Shown here: one piece after another, positions 1 to 5,264 of the stretch
Numbering within the stretch: position 1 is the stretch's first letter
Layout of the letters: every line of letters starts with the position of its first letter
Assembly: GCA_036986255.1 (NCBI GenBank)
Contig: BTRF01000020.1
Span: 1 to 11,330 of the forward strand
Direction: 5' to 3'
DNA length: 11,330 nt
Source of the DNA: BTRF01 sp036986255
GTDB lineage: Bacteria > Patescibacteriota > WWE3 > 9FT-COMBO-53-11
The notes under the pieces: model-generated
Seen by the model: the letters and a program-made list of their open reading frames with translations, nothing else
Database searches by the model: none
Told to the model about the DNA's origin: nothing
Position numbers and translations under genes: made by a program

Positions 1-191
1 GTTGAGCCCTTGCCAAGCTCTTCCAAAATCGCCAAACGCTTAGCCAGCATTATCTTTTCTACGGGAGTGAGGATCCTATCCAAAAAATAGGTGCGCTCGG
101 CATCACTCAAATCATTAATGGCCGTCAGAAAGTTGCGAGTCAATTTCTTTTTTAGACTTGGAGGCAGCGGCCTGCGCGATACTCTAGTCAT
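1..191 (-). CDS. TrpR-like (Trp repressor superfamily, YerC/YecD type) transcriptional regulator, N-terminal part
   Basis: Only the first 63 codons are in the window; the gene runs off the left edge. The reading frame begins MTRVSRRPLPPSLKKKLTRN and continues with NFLTAINDLSDAERTYFLDR and ILTPVEKIMLAKRLAILEEL. The pattern of a helical lead-in, then LTPxE, then LAKRLAIL and a G-K-G turn is that of the TrpR superfamily, whose helix-turn-helix would follow just outside the window. Family members are small dimeric DNA-binding repressors; the effector of this one cannot be read from the sequence. A basic N-terminal tail (several R and K) precedes the fold. The ATG at 191-189 has no Shine-Dalgarno sequence and lies 4 bases from a perfect palindrome overlapping the promoter, which suggests autoregulation and a nearly leaderless mRNA. 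Family assignment is fairly sure; function is inferred. Confidence 0.75.
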   Translation of the reverse strand, partial: MTRVSRRPLPPSLKKKLTRNFLTAINDLSDAERTYFLDRILTPVEKIMLAKRLAILEELGKGS

Positions 192-195
192 AGTA

Positions 196-219
196 CTATC
201 ATACTTTAAAGTATGATAG
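196..219. promoter_or_regulatory. Perfect 24-bp palindrome, putative operator of the TrpR-like gene
   Basis: The half-site CTATCATACTTT (196-207) is followed without spacer by its exact reverse complement (208-219). The palindrome covers the -10 region and part of the spacer of the promoter in front of the TrpR-like gene and ends 4 bases from its start codon. TrpR-family dimers bind palindromes of about this size and typically repress by covering the promoter, so autorepression is the simplest reading. That this protein binds here is inference; the palindrome itself is directly visible. Confidence 0.7.
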
Positions 220-231
220 CGAGGTTGTCAA
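203..231 (-). promoter_or_regulatory. Sigma-70-type promoter of the TrpR-like gene
   Basis: On the minus strand a perfect -35 hexamer TTGACA (231-226) is followed, after a 17-base spacer, by TAAAGT (208-203), a 4/6 match to the -10 consensus. Transcription would start near 196, leaving a leader of only about 5 bases before the ATG. The palindromic operator lies across the -10 and the predicted start site. Confidence 0.6.
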
Positions 232-245
232 ATTAATAAATTGGC

Positions 246-261
246 AAGTAAGTAAGTAAGT
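246..261. repeat. Tetranucleotide microsatellite (AAGT)x4
   Basis: Four perfect AAGT units lie upstream of the TrpR-like promoter, directly next to a second tandem repeat. They are non-coding in this context. Such tracts can change copy number by slippage; no function can be read from it. Confidence 0.85.
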
Positions 262-317
262 AATCAGGAATCAGAAAACAGGAATCAGGAATCAGAAAAC
301 AGGAAATAGGAAATAGG
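262..317. repeat. Short tandem repeat: two 21-bp units plus two 7-bp units
   Basis: Two identical 21-bp units occupy 262-282 and 283-303; each is built from AATCAGG, AATCAG and AAAACAGG. They are followed by two copies of AAATAGG (304-310, 311-317). The whole tract is a purine-rich series of degenerate 6-8 bp modules ending in AGG, so it probably grew by slippage. No open frame here looks like a real protein. The bases from 318 to about 403 hold nothing further that I can identify. Confidence 0.85.
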
Positions 318-403
318 CGAAAAACAGACAAAACTTCAAACAATACTCCAGGCAGAACTTCAGACAGTGCCCAAAGTAGCCATCCGTCCCAAAAAAGCAA
401 GAG

Positions 404-441
404 GAAAGAAAAAAGCCCGGGGAAGATGTACATCCACGGGC
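404..441 (-). terminator. Intrinsic terminator of the candidate ncRNA
   Basis: On the minus strand a hairpin has outer arms GCCCG (441-437) and CGGGC (419-415). Further pairing inside is GGA with the opposing UCC. It is followed at once by six T and then a T-rich stretch (414-404). This is the standard rho-independent layout and lies about 230 bases downstream of a consensus promoter on the same strand. Confidence 0.7.
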
Positions 442-669
442 TCTATAATTGCGCCTTGGCCTGGGGGCACCTAACAGGCCTTGGCTTTTTTCGGCGAGTC
501 TGCACGGCGAGTTAACAGTCTGCCACAACCCGCGTACCCGATACCTACCGGCGGAGGCGGCTTTGCGCGTCTTAAGCCGCTGGTGCCCCACAAAGCCATC
601 CCAACGCCCGCGAGCGGCGGGGGCGGGGCGGTCAGGAGCCTATTATTGGCCCCAGCCGCGACGGCAGTG
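405..669 (-). ncRNA. Candidate structured non-coding RNA, family not recognised (about 260 nt)
   Basis: A perfect-consensus promoter upstream and an intrinsic terminator downstream bracket a GC-rich, non-coding stretch on the minus strand. Visible hairpins in transcript order: GGGGCC-7 nt-GGCUCC (653-635); a CCCGC/GCGGG stem shortly after; GCGGCUU-10 nt-AAGCCGC (580-557), a perfect 7-bp stem; and GCC-AA-GGCCUG paired with CAGGCC-AA-GGC (485-453), with a symmetric AA/AA internal loop. CUGCC near the 5' end can pair with GGCAG near 516 to close the first domain. I looked for hallmarks of tmRNA (TPsiC arm, tag frame ending ALAA), RNase P RNA (GGAAAGUCC core) and SRP RNA (GGAAGNAGCA loop) and found none. 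6S RNA is not excluded but no long interrupted rod is obvious. Ends are estimated from promoter and terminator positions. Confidence 0.6.
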
Positions 670-675
670 CTTTAA

Positions 676-704
676 ATTATAGGTCAATGAGCGTGATGTG
701 TCAA
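676..704 (-). promoter_or_regulatory. Perfect-consensus sigma-70 promoter driving the candidate ncRNA
   Basis: On the minus strand TTGACA (704-699), a 17-base spacer and TATAAT (681-676) match the sigma-70 consensus 12/12 with ideal spacing. Transcription should begin near 669. No translatable gene follows, so such a strong promoter points to an abundant RNA product. The -35 overlaps by two bases the outer arm of the neighbouring three-stem element. Confidence 0.8.
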
Positions 705-779
705 CCGTTTAGGGTTTAATGGACGGGATCTCACGATCCCTAGCATCCAGCTTATGGCTGGATGTGCCAATAAACGGTT
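703..779. other. Three-stem (three-way-junction) inverted-repeat element
   Basis: An outer 9-bp inverted repeat, AACCGTTTA (703-711) and TAAACGGTT (771-779), encloses two adjacent perfect hairpins. One is GGGATC with loop TCAC and GATCCC (725-740; the minus-strand loop GTGA is a GNRA tetraloop). The other is CATCCAGC with a 5-base loop and GCTGGATG (744-764). On the minus strand it lies in the 3' region of the M23 transcript, 46 bases after its stop, and runs into the ncRNA promoter. There is no T-run, so it is not a classical terminator. It may stabilise or process the 3' end, or be a mobile palindromic element. Confidence 0.6.
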
Positions 780-825
780 TCTAGGCCGTCAGAATGTACA
801 ACGTAAAGAGAGGGGTTACCTTGGA

Positions 826-2097
826 TTATCTAACGTGCTGGTAGGCACTAAACTTTCCCCCACCGTGGTCGATAATCATGACATTAGCGTACCCAGCTGC
901 ACACCCCATTTTTGTACGGTACAGCTTACCTCCTGAAATTGCTCGGATTGTCTTATTCGAGTTATTAACCATATCAATTCCAGTATGGAACTTACTCACA
1001 TAGTATCGCTGGGCAAAAGCAGTTCTGCCATATAGTTGAGTAACATAAAAGCTCGAGTTAGTAGTCATCGGCCAAGGACCTGACCCCCAACCCAAATACC
1101 CTGTCCGGAATCTATCATCCATATCCCAGTAATTAACGTCGCTCTGCCGAATATATGCCAACGGGTTGGTCATTATACCTGAAAGCTTCCCATTTGCTAA
1201 AGTCGCACTTTCAAGAGTCAGGAGATGCAAGTGCCCACCAGTGGAGCAAGCATCTCCGCTACCCTGAGTTGCAATAGCCTCACCACTTGATACTTGTCGT
1301 TTGTATTGCAAATCATAGGTATATGCAGTCCAATACGGGGTCCCGCCTCTAAATACAAGCTGCGCCAGTAGTTCTTGGGCAGATCGACCCTGTTCGATTA
1401 AGTTTTTGTAAAGACTTTGATCGTTTTTAGTTAACGTTAAAAGATTTTGCTGTGTAATTTTCTGGTTGGCCAAGCTAGCTGTCTTTCCTTCAAGTTCCTT
1501 CTTCAATACCTCTACGTCAGCTTTCTTACCCTCAAGCGCTTTCTTCTGATCGTTGAAGCTCACCCGAGTTTCTTTCATCTCCTCCAGAGTTTCCCGATCC
1601 TGCGCCTCCAAAACCTTCAAGTATTTAATCTTTCTAAAAGCGGTGTCCAAAGTATCTGCCCCAAGGACAATATCAAACGGCGACAACTGATCCGAGGCGT
1701 AGGCGGCGCGGGCCCGCTCCCTAAAAATATCCTCCTGGTAATCGATAAAATCAGCGATCCTTTTGAGCCGGTCGGAAAGATCACCGATGTCAACGGACAG
1801 AATCTTAATTTCTGCTTTAGCGTTTTCGATCTCAGCTTCGGTAAGAGAAATTTGGTAACCAAGATACGAGATTTGGTTAGACAACGTACGTTCCTGTTGG
1901 TTTAGCTCGGAGAGTTGGTTTTTCCACTTATTAATTTCCGCTTGGTTATGTCTGTAACATTCCGTAGTCGGCTCGTAACAGACGTGACCTTCTACGTATT
2001 GATATCCAGAAGTAATAAGTAGAGAAGATACAAAAAGTAACAGTAATGTTCCTCGTAGCAAACTCTTGATTTTGAGCCTAGGCAGAACGGTGAACAT
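826..2097 (-). CDS. Secreted coiled-coil protein with permuted M23/LytM peptidase domain (EnvC/PcsB-like partner of FtsEX)
   Basis: The 423-residue product is probably a peptidoglycan hydrolase or hydrolase activator acting outside the cytoplasmic membrane under control of FtsEX, encoded just upstream. Residues 11-31 form a basic-then-hydrophobic signal peptide or anchor. Residues about 50-245 are a long heptad-rich coiled coil as in EnvC and PcsB. The M23 motifs follow in unusual order: STGGHLH (H289, H291) and NPLAYI at 311-316 come first. FHTGID (H371, D375), IIDHGGG and YQH (H421) come last, and the protein stops two residues later. In ordinary M23 domains HxGxD and YxH precede HxH. All five expected zinc or catalytic residues are present, unlike the degenerate EnvC. 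Cysteines at 40, 47, 284 and 399 could form disulfides. The ATG at 2097 was chosen because it gives the complete signal peptide; no Shine-Dalgarno is visible. The gene lies 36 bases after ftsX. Confidence 0.85.
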   Translation of the reverse strand: MFTVLPRLKIKSLLRGTLLLLFVSSLLITSGYQYVEGHVCYEPTTECYRHNQAEINKWKNQLSELNQQERTLSNQISYLGYQISLTEAEIENAKAEIKILSVDIGDLSDRLKRIADFIDYQEDIFRERARAAYASDQLSPFDIVLGADTLDTAFRKIKYLKVLEAQDRETLEEMKETRVSFNDQKKALEGKKADVEVLKKELEGKTASLANQKITQQNLLTLTKNDQSLYKNLIEQGRSAQELLAQLVFRGGTPYWTAYTYDLQYKRQVSSGEAIATQGSGDACSTGGHLHLLTLESATLANGKLSGIMTNPLAYIRQSDVNYWDMDDRFRTGYLGWGSGPWPMTTNSSFYVTQLYGRTAFAQRYYVSKFHTGIDMVNNSNKTIRAISGGKLYRTKMGCAAGYANVMIIDHGGGKFSAYQHVR

Positions 2098-2105
2098 CTT
2101 GGCTT

Positions 2106-2114
2106 ATTTTAACA
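2106..2114 (-). promoter_or_regulatory. Possible extended -10 promoter for the M23 gene
   Basis: In the 36-base gap after ftsX the minus strand reads TGTTAAAAT, an extended -10 (TGn plus TAAAAT, 5/6), ending 8 bases before the ATG. There is no convincing -35. If used, it would give a leaderless or nearly leaderless message. The gene may equally be read from the ftsEX transcript. Confidence 0.3.
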
Positions 2115-2133
2115 TCACGAAGGGTGCAAATTA

Positions 2134-3009
2134 TCAAACCCGAAGGTAGCGGTTAACGGCTATCCAACTGCCGATGGCGCCGATGATGATCCCGGCAACG
2201 GCTTCCAAACCAACCAACTGGAGCTGGAAAAGGATAGAAGGGTCCGGCAGGGGAACGTTCGAGAAGAAAGTGCGCACGTGAGGGAAAAGCAAAGGGATCG
2301 CTAAGGTCAGAAGACCGCCAGATATAATCGCCGCCACTAATCCGTAAACTGCTCCCTGGATGATGAACGGGATGCGAATGTAGGATTTAGTAGCTCCGAG
2401 AAGAGACATAATATCAATCTCCTCCTCCATCGAGTGAATAATCAGTCCGATCGTAATCAAAACCACCACCACGGAGATAAAGAAGAAAATACCCATCAAA
2501 ACCAAGAGAGAAGTACGGGCAACGCTGACCAAGCTCCTAAATCTCTCCACCACATCCTGATAAAAGGCCACCTCCTCAACCAATTCATTCCCTTCAAAAG
2601 ACTCAGCTACTGCAGGAAGATCGTCCAAGCTGTCGGTCCTTACATCCAAACTGGCCGGCAGAATGTTGGTGGGGATGTTCTCCAAAAGCTCGGGCTTGTC
2701 CTTGAACTGCTCCGAGTAGATGGAGAACGCCTGCTCTTTCGAAGTGTAGGTAACTTCCGTAACCCCGGGCCGCTTTAGAAGTACGTCGCGAAGCGCCAGA
2801 ACCTGCTCCTCGGTCGCCTCATCATTAAAGAAGGCCGTGACCAGAGCCCGGGATTCATAATAATCAATGATCTTTTCCGCCCCAAAGGCAAACAAGGCAA
2901 AGGTGGAAGTTGCCCCAAAAGTCAGGGTAATCACCAAAACCGTCGCCAGCGACAAGCCGCTGTGGCGGGTAATCCCTAAAAATGCGTTTCGAAAAATTCT
3001 ACGCAGCAC
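2134..3009 (-). CDS. ftsX: Cell division protein FtsX (ABC transporter permease-like)
   Basis: FtsX is the membrane half of the FtsEX complex, which couples ATP hydrolysis at the division site to activation of a cell-wall hydrolase rather than to transport. The 291-residue product shows the family layout: a short cytoplasmic N-terminus, TM1 at about 19-43, a large outside loop at about 44-165, TM2 at about 167-191, TM3 at about 214-241 and TM4 at about 263-285. The motif MEEEIDIMSLLGATKSYIR (194-212) is the conserved cytoplasmic coupling region. The outside loop is the part that in E. coli and pneumococcus contacts the coiled coil of EnvC or PcsB; here that partner is the next gene. The start is GTG at 3009, preceded by GGGGA six bases upstream, and overlaps the end of ftsE by 11 bases, indicating translational coupling. 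It ends in TGA. Confidence 0.95.
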   Translation of the reverse strand: MLRRIFRNAFLGITRHSGLSLATVLVITLTFGATSTFALFAFGAEKIIDYYESRALVTAFFNDEATEEQVLALRDVLLKRPGVTEVTYTSKEQAFSIYSEQFKDKPELLENIPTNILPASLDVRTDSLDDLPAVAESFEGNELVEEVAFYQDVVERFRSLVSVARTSLLVLMGIFFFISVVVVLITIGLIIHSMEEEIDIMSLLGATKSYIRIPFIIQGAVYGLVAAIISGGLLTLAIPLLFPHVRTFFSNVPLPDPSILFQLQLVGLEAVAGIIIGAIGSWIAVNRYLRV

Positions 3010-3682
3010 TGTACTTCCCCTTCTTCTGATCGCGGACCAGCCTGCCGTCCTCCAAAGCCACTACCCGCCTCCCCAATTTGTTGACAATCTCAGCGGCGTG
3101 GGTCGCCACCAAAACGGTGGTCCCCATCTCATTAATCTTCTCCAAAAGCTTGATGGCCGACCAAGCACTCTCCGGGTCAACGTTGCCCGTGGGCTCGTCG
3201 GCTACCAGCGCTTTCGGCTCCGGGGCCAGCGCCCGCGCAAAGGCCAACCGCTGTCTCTCCCCTCCTGAAAGCTGGCGGGGAAAATGATCCATCCGCTGTT
3301 CCAAGCCGACCAGGGATAAAACATGGGGGACGATCTCCCTAATCTCCTCTTCCGACCGCCCTAAGACCTCCAAAGCTAAAGACACGTTTTCAAAGGCCGT
3401 CTTTTTGGGCAGAAGTTTATAATCCTGATGGACAATCCCCAGCTCGCGCCGATGGTGAAGAAGGGCGCGCCCCCGAAGAGAAGGCACCTCCCGATCCTCA
3501 AACTGAACCGAGCCCTCCGTGGGCAGCTCCTCCCTGGTTAAAAGGCGGACCAAGGTCGTCTTCCCCGCTCCGGAGGGACCAACGATAAAAATAAACTCCC
3601 CTGGAGAAATGGAAAAAGTAACCTTATCCAAGGCAACCGTCCCGTCGGGATATCGTTTGCTAACCTCGCGAAAATGGATCAT
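2999..3682 (-). CDS. ftsE: Cell division ATP-binding protein FtsE
   Basis: FtsE is the cytoplasmic ATPase of FtsEX. All ABC motifs are intact in the 227-residue product: Walker A GPSGAGKT (35-42), Q-loop glutamine 86 in VHQDYKLLP, signature LSGGE (138-142), Walker B ALVADEPTG (D162, E163) and the H-loop histidine 195 in VATHAAEIV. The VHQDYKLLPKKTAFENV segment and the short length are typical of FtsE rather than other ABC ATPases. The ATG at 3682 overlaps the stop of the preceding small membrane-protein gene by four bases (ATGA), and its own end overlaps ftsX, so three genes are translationally coupled. A weak AGGA lies four bases before the start. It ends in TGA. Confidence 0.96.
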   Translation of the reverse strand: MIHFREVSKRYPDGTVALDKVTFSISPGEFIFIVGPSGAGKTTLVRLLTREELPTEGSVQFEDREVPSLRGRALLHHRRELGIVHQDYKLLPKKTAFENVSLALEVLGRSEEEIREIVPHVLSLVGLEQRMDHFPRQLSGGERQRLAFARALAPEPKALVADEPTGNVDPESAWSAIKLLEKINEMGTTVLVATHAAEIVNKLGRRVVALEDGRLVRDQKKGKYSAA

Positions 3683-4149
3683 TTGATCCTGATCTTACGA
3701 ACAAAGAAAAGCCCCTCATCACCCGATCCCACCACCACTCCCTCTGCCGTAACCGAAGATCCCTCAAAAAATGAGAGGTCAATCTTCGAACTTTTCAACT
3801 GAAGCTTAGAGTCATCAGATTTTTCAAGATAGAAACCGGCCCCGTTATCAGGGTTCTTCGCTTTCCGCACTACCCCGGAGTGGGAAACAACTTGACTACC
3901 TGAGTTAGAAGAGGGCAATTCAGTGCCGGAAGTCACGGTTGGGCGATAAGGAGAAAAAACAACCCCTACCAACACCCCCAAGGCAATAAAGAAGACGCTC
4001 ACCCCTAAAATGAGAAGAACCAACTGCTTGCGGGAAAGTTCGGAGAACCTCTCTTCCATTCGAGCGTACGTACTTAGGCCCTTTCCCTTCTGAGCGGCTG
4101 CCGCTGGGGGTCTGCCTTGACTTTGGGGGGTAGTTTGCTTTTCGGGCAT
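3679..4149 (-). CDS. Single-pass membrane protein of unknown function, upstream of ftsE
   Basis: I do not recognise this 156-residue protein. Residues 1-41 are a Pro/Ala/Gln-rich, then charged cytoplasmic segment. Residues 42-66 are one strong transmembrane helix (VLLILGVSVFFIALGVLVGV). After a Ser/Gly-rich linker (about 70-90), residues 91-156 form a small beta-rich outside domain. Its alternating pattern (GVVRKAK, GAGFYLEK, KLQLK, SSVTAEGVVV, LFFVRKIRIK) resembles an OB-fold-like barrel; that fold is a guess. The start lies 73 bases after prfB and the stop overlaps the ftsE start by four bases. Such tight coupling to ftsEX suggests a role at the division site or as an FtsEX accessory protein. 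No Shine-Dalgarno sequence is visible. Confidence 0.75.
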   Translation of the reverse strand: MPEKQTTPQSQGRPPAAAAQKGKGLSTYARMEERFSELSRKQLVLLILGVSVFFIALGVLVGVVFSPYRPTVTSGTELPSSNSGSQVVSHSGVVRKAKNPDNGAGFYLEKSDDSKLQLKSSKIDLSFFEGSSVTAEGVVVGSGDEGLFFVRKIRIK

Positions 4150-4178
4150 CGTCTAAAGGATAACACTAAATAATCTCA

Positions 4179-4217
4179 GCCTTCACCCACCTTCGCTAGA
4201 GCTGTGGTGGGCAAGGC
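4179..4217 (-). other. Strong intergenic hairpin between prfB and the ftsE operon part
   Basis: On the minus strand GCCTT and CCCACC (4217-4206) pair with GGTGGG and AAGGC (4191-4179 region), an 11-bp stem with one small internal loop and a 14-base apical loop. The next bases are not a T-run, so termination would be weak at best. It fills most of the 73-base gap and could partly attenuate read-through from prfB into the ftsEX block or mark an RNA-processing site. Confidence 0.5.
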
Positions 4218-4222
4218 TCCTC

Positions 4223-5242
4223 TCATACAACGTCCTGCTTAAGTTCTGCCTCGATAAATCCCTCCAGTTCCCCGTCCAAAACCGCTCCAGGATTCTTGGA
4301 TACAAAACTCGTCCGCAGGTCCTTAACCTGTTTGTAAGGGTGGAGAACATAAGAGCGGATCTGATTCCCCCATCCCGGCGTAAGATACTCTCCCCTAAGC
4401 TGGGCTTTCTTTTTGCGGCGCTCCTCCTCAGACCGGACGTAAAGCTTAGCCTTCAAAAGCTTAAGAGCAATCTCTTTGTTGCGGGCCTGATAGCGCTCTG
4501 CTTGGGAGGCGACCACAATGCCCGTAGGCTTATGCTTTATCCGCACCGCCGTCTCCACCTTTTGAACATTTTGCCCCCCGTGTCCCGAAGACCGAAAAGT
4601 CTCAATCTCCAAATCATCCTCCCGAATCTCCACCTCGGGAACCTTCTCCAAAACCGGAATTACCTCAACCAACGCAAAAGAAGTTTGGCGCAGACTTTGG
4701 GCATTAAACGGAGATTGACGAACCAGCCGATGGACCCCGGCTTCACGCTTAAGATATCCAAAAGCATAAGTCCCTTTAATCTCGAAAGTAACCGATTTGA
4801 AGCCGGCCTCCTCTCCAGGACTCTGCTCCAAAGTACGGACTTTCCACTTGCGCTTCTCGGTAAAGCGCTGGTACATTCGGGCTAGCATCGCCACCCAATC
4901 CTGGGCTTCCGTTCCTCCCTGGCCGGCATGGATGGAAAGAATGGCGTCGTTTCCATCATAGGGAGCTGAAAGATAGGTCCGAAGTTCAAGTTTGTCTAAG
5001 AGCTTCTCTGCTTCAGAGGCATCTCCAGCCTCAACGGCCAATTCCACCATCTCAACTTCCTCAATCTCTTCCTTAAGGTCCGAAATCTCCCTCATAACTT
5101 CCTGAGCCCGTTGGTTGTCCTTCCAAAAGCCCAGCTTCAAAACCCGCGCTTCCAACTCCCGAAGGATTTTTCTTTTTTCCTCGAAGTCGATCGTTTCCTT
5201 AATTTGCCGGAGGCGTTTTTTAAAGTCTACTTTCTCTGCCAT
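4223..5242 (-). CDS. prfB: Peptide chain release factor 2 (RF2)
   Basis: RF2 reads UAA and UGA stop codons in the ribosomal A site and triggers release of the finished peptide. The 339-residue product has the RF2-specific SPF tripeptide (177-179) in RQSPFNAQS and the catalytic GGQ (222-224) in SSGHGGQNVQK. The N-terminal helical domain is somewhat shorter than in E. coli RF2 (365 residues). The ATG at 5242 (MAEKVDFKKR) is chosen because the 21 in-frame codons upstream overlap the end of the clp-like gene and look unlike RF2. The N-terminus is one uninterrupted frame, so the autoregulatory +1 frameshift found in many bacteria is absent: where E. coli has CUU-UGA-C this gene has AUC-GAC. The gene starts 22 bases after the clp-like stop. 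prfB next to ftsEX is also common in Firmicutes. Confidence 0.95.
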   Translation of the reverse strand: MAEKVDFKKRLRQIKETIDFEEKRKILRELEARVLKLGFWKDNQRAQEVMREISDLKEEIEEVEMVELAVEAGDASEAEKLLDKLELRTYLSAPYDGNDAILSIHAGQGGTEAQDWVAMLARMYQRFTEKRKWKVRTLEQSPGEEAGFKSVTFEIKGTYAFGYLKREAGVHRLVRQSPFNAQSLRQTSFALVEVIPVLEKVPEVEIREDDLEIETFRSSGHGGQNVQKVETAVRIKHKPTGIVVASQAERYQARNKEIALKLLKAKLYVRSEEERRKKKAQLRGEYLTPGWGNQIRSYVLHPYKQVKDLRTSFVSKNPGAVLDGELEGFIEAELKQDVV

Positions 5243-5264
5243 AGAATTACAAAATTCCCAACCC

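Noticed and set aside
453..491. Plus-strand intrinsic terminator (GGCCTG/CAGGCC hairpin followed by six T)
   Set aside because: It looks like a terminator on the plus strand, but there is no plus-strand gene or promoter upstream; it fits better as a hairpin inside the minus-strand RNA.
405..669. Assignment of the ncRNA to tmRNA, RNase P RNA or SRP RNA
   Set aside because: No TPsiC-like arm or ALAA-stop tag frame, no GGAAAGUCC core, and no SRP GGAAGNAGCA loop could be found on either strand.
449..682. Short plus-strand open frames (77 and 64 codons) and a 99-codon minus-strand frame at 292-591 in the left intergenic region
   Set aside because: Compositions are those of GC-rich structured RNA and of repeat sequence, there is no Shine-Dalgarno or family resemblance, and the frames cross the promoter or terminator of the ncRNA.
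703..779. Hammerhead-type ribozyme or integron attC site
   Set aside because: The hammerhead core (CUGANGA and GAAA) is absent, and the attC core motifs RYYYAAC/GTTRRRY are not properly placed.
721..828. Frameshift that truncated the M23 domain before its HxH motif
   Set aside because: Reading past the stop gives only 14 more codons in frame with no M23-like sequence, and HxH is already present upstream in the protein, so permutation explains it better.
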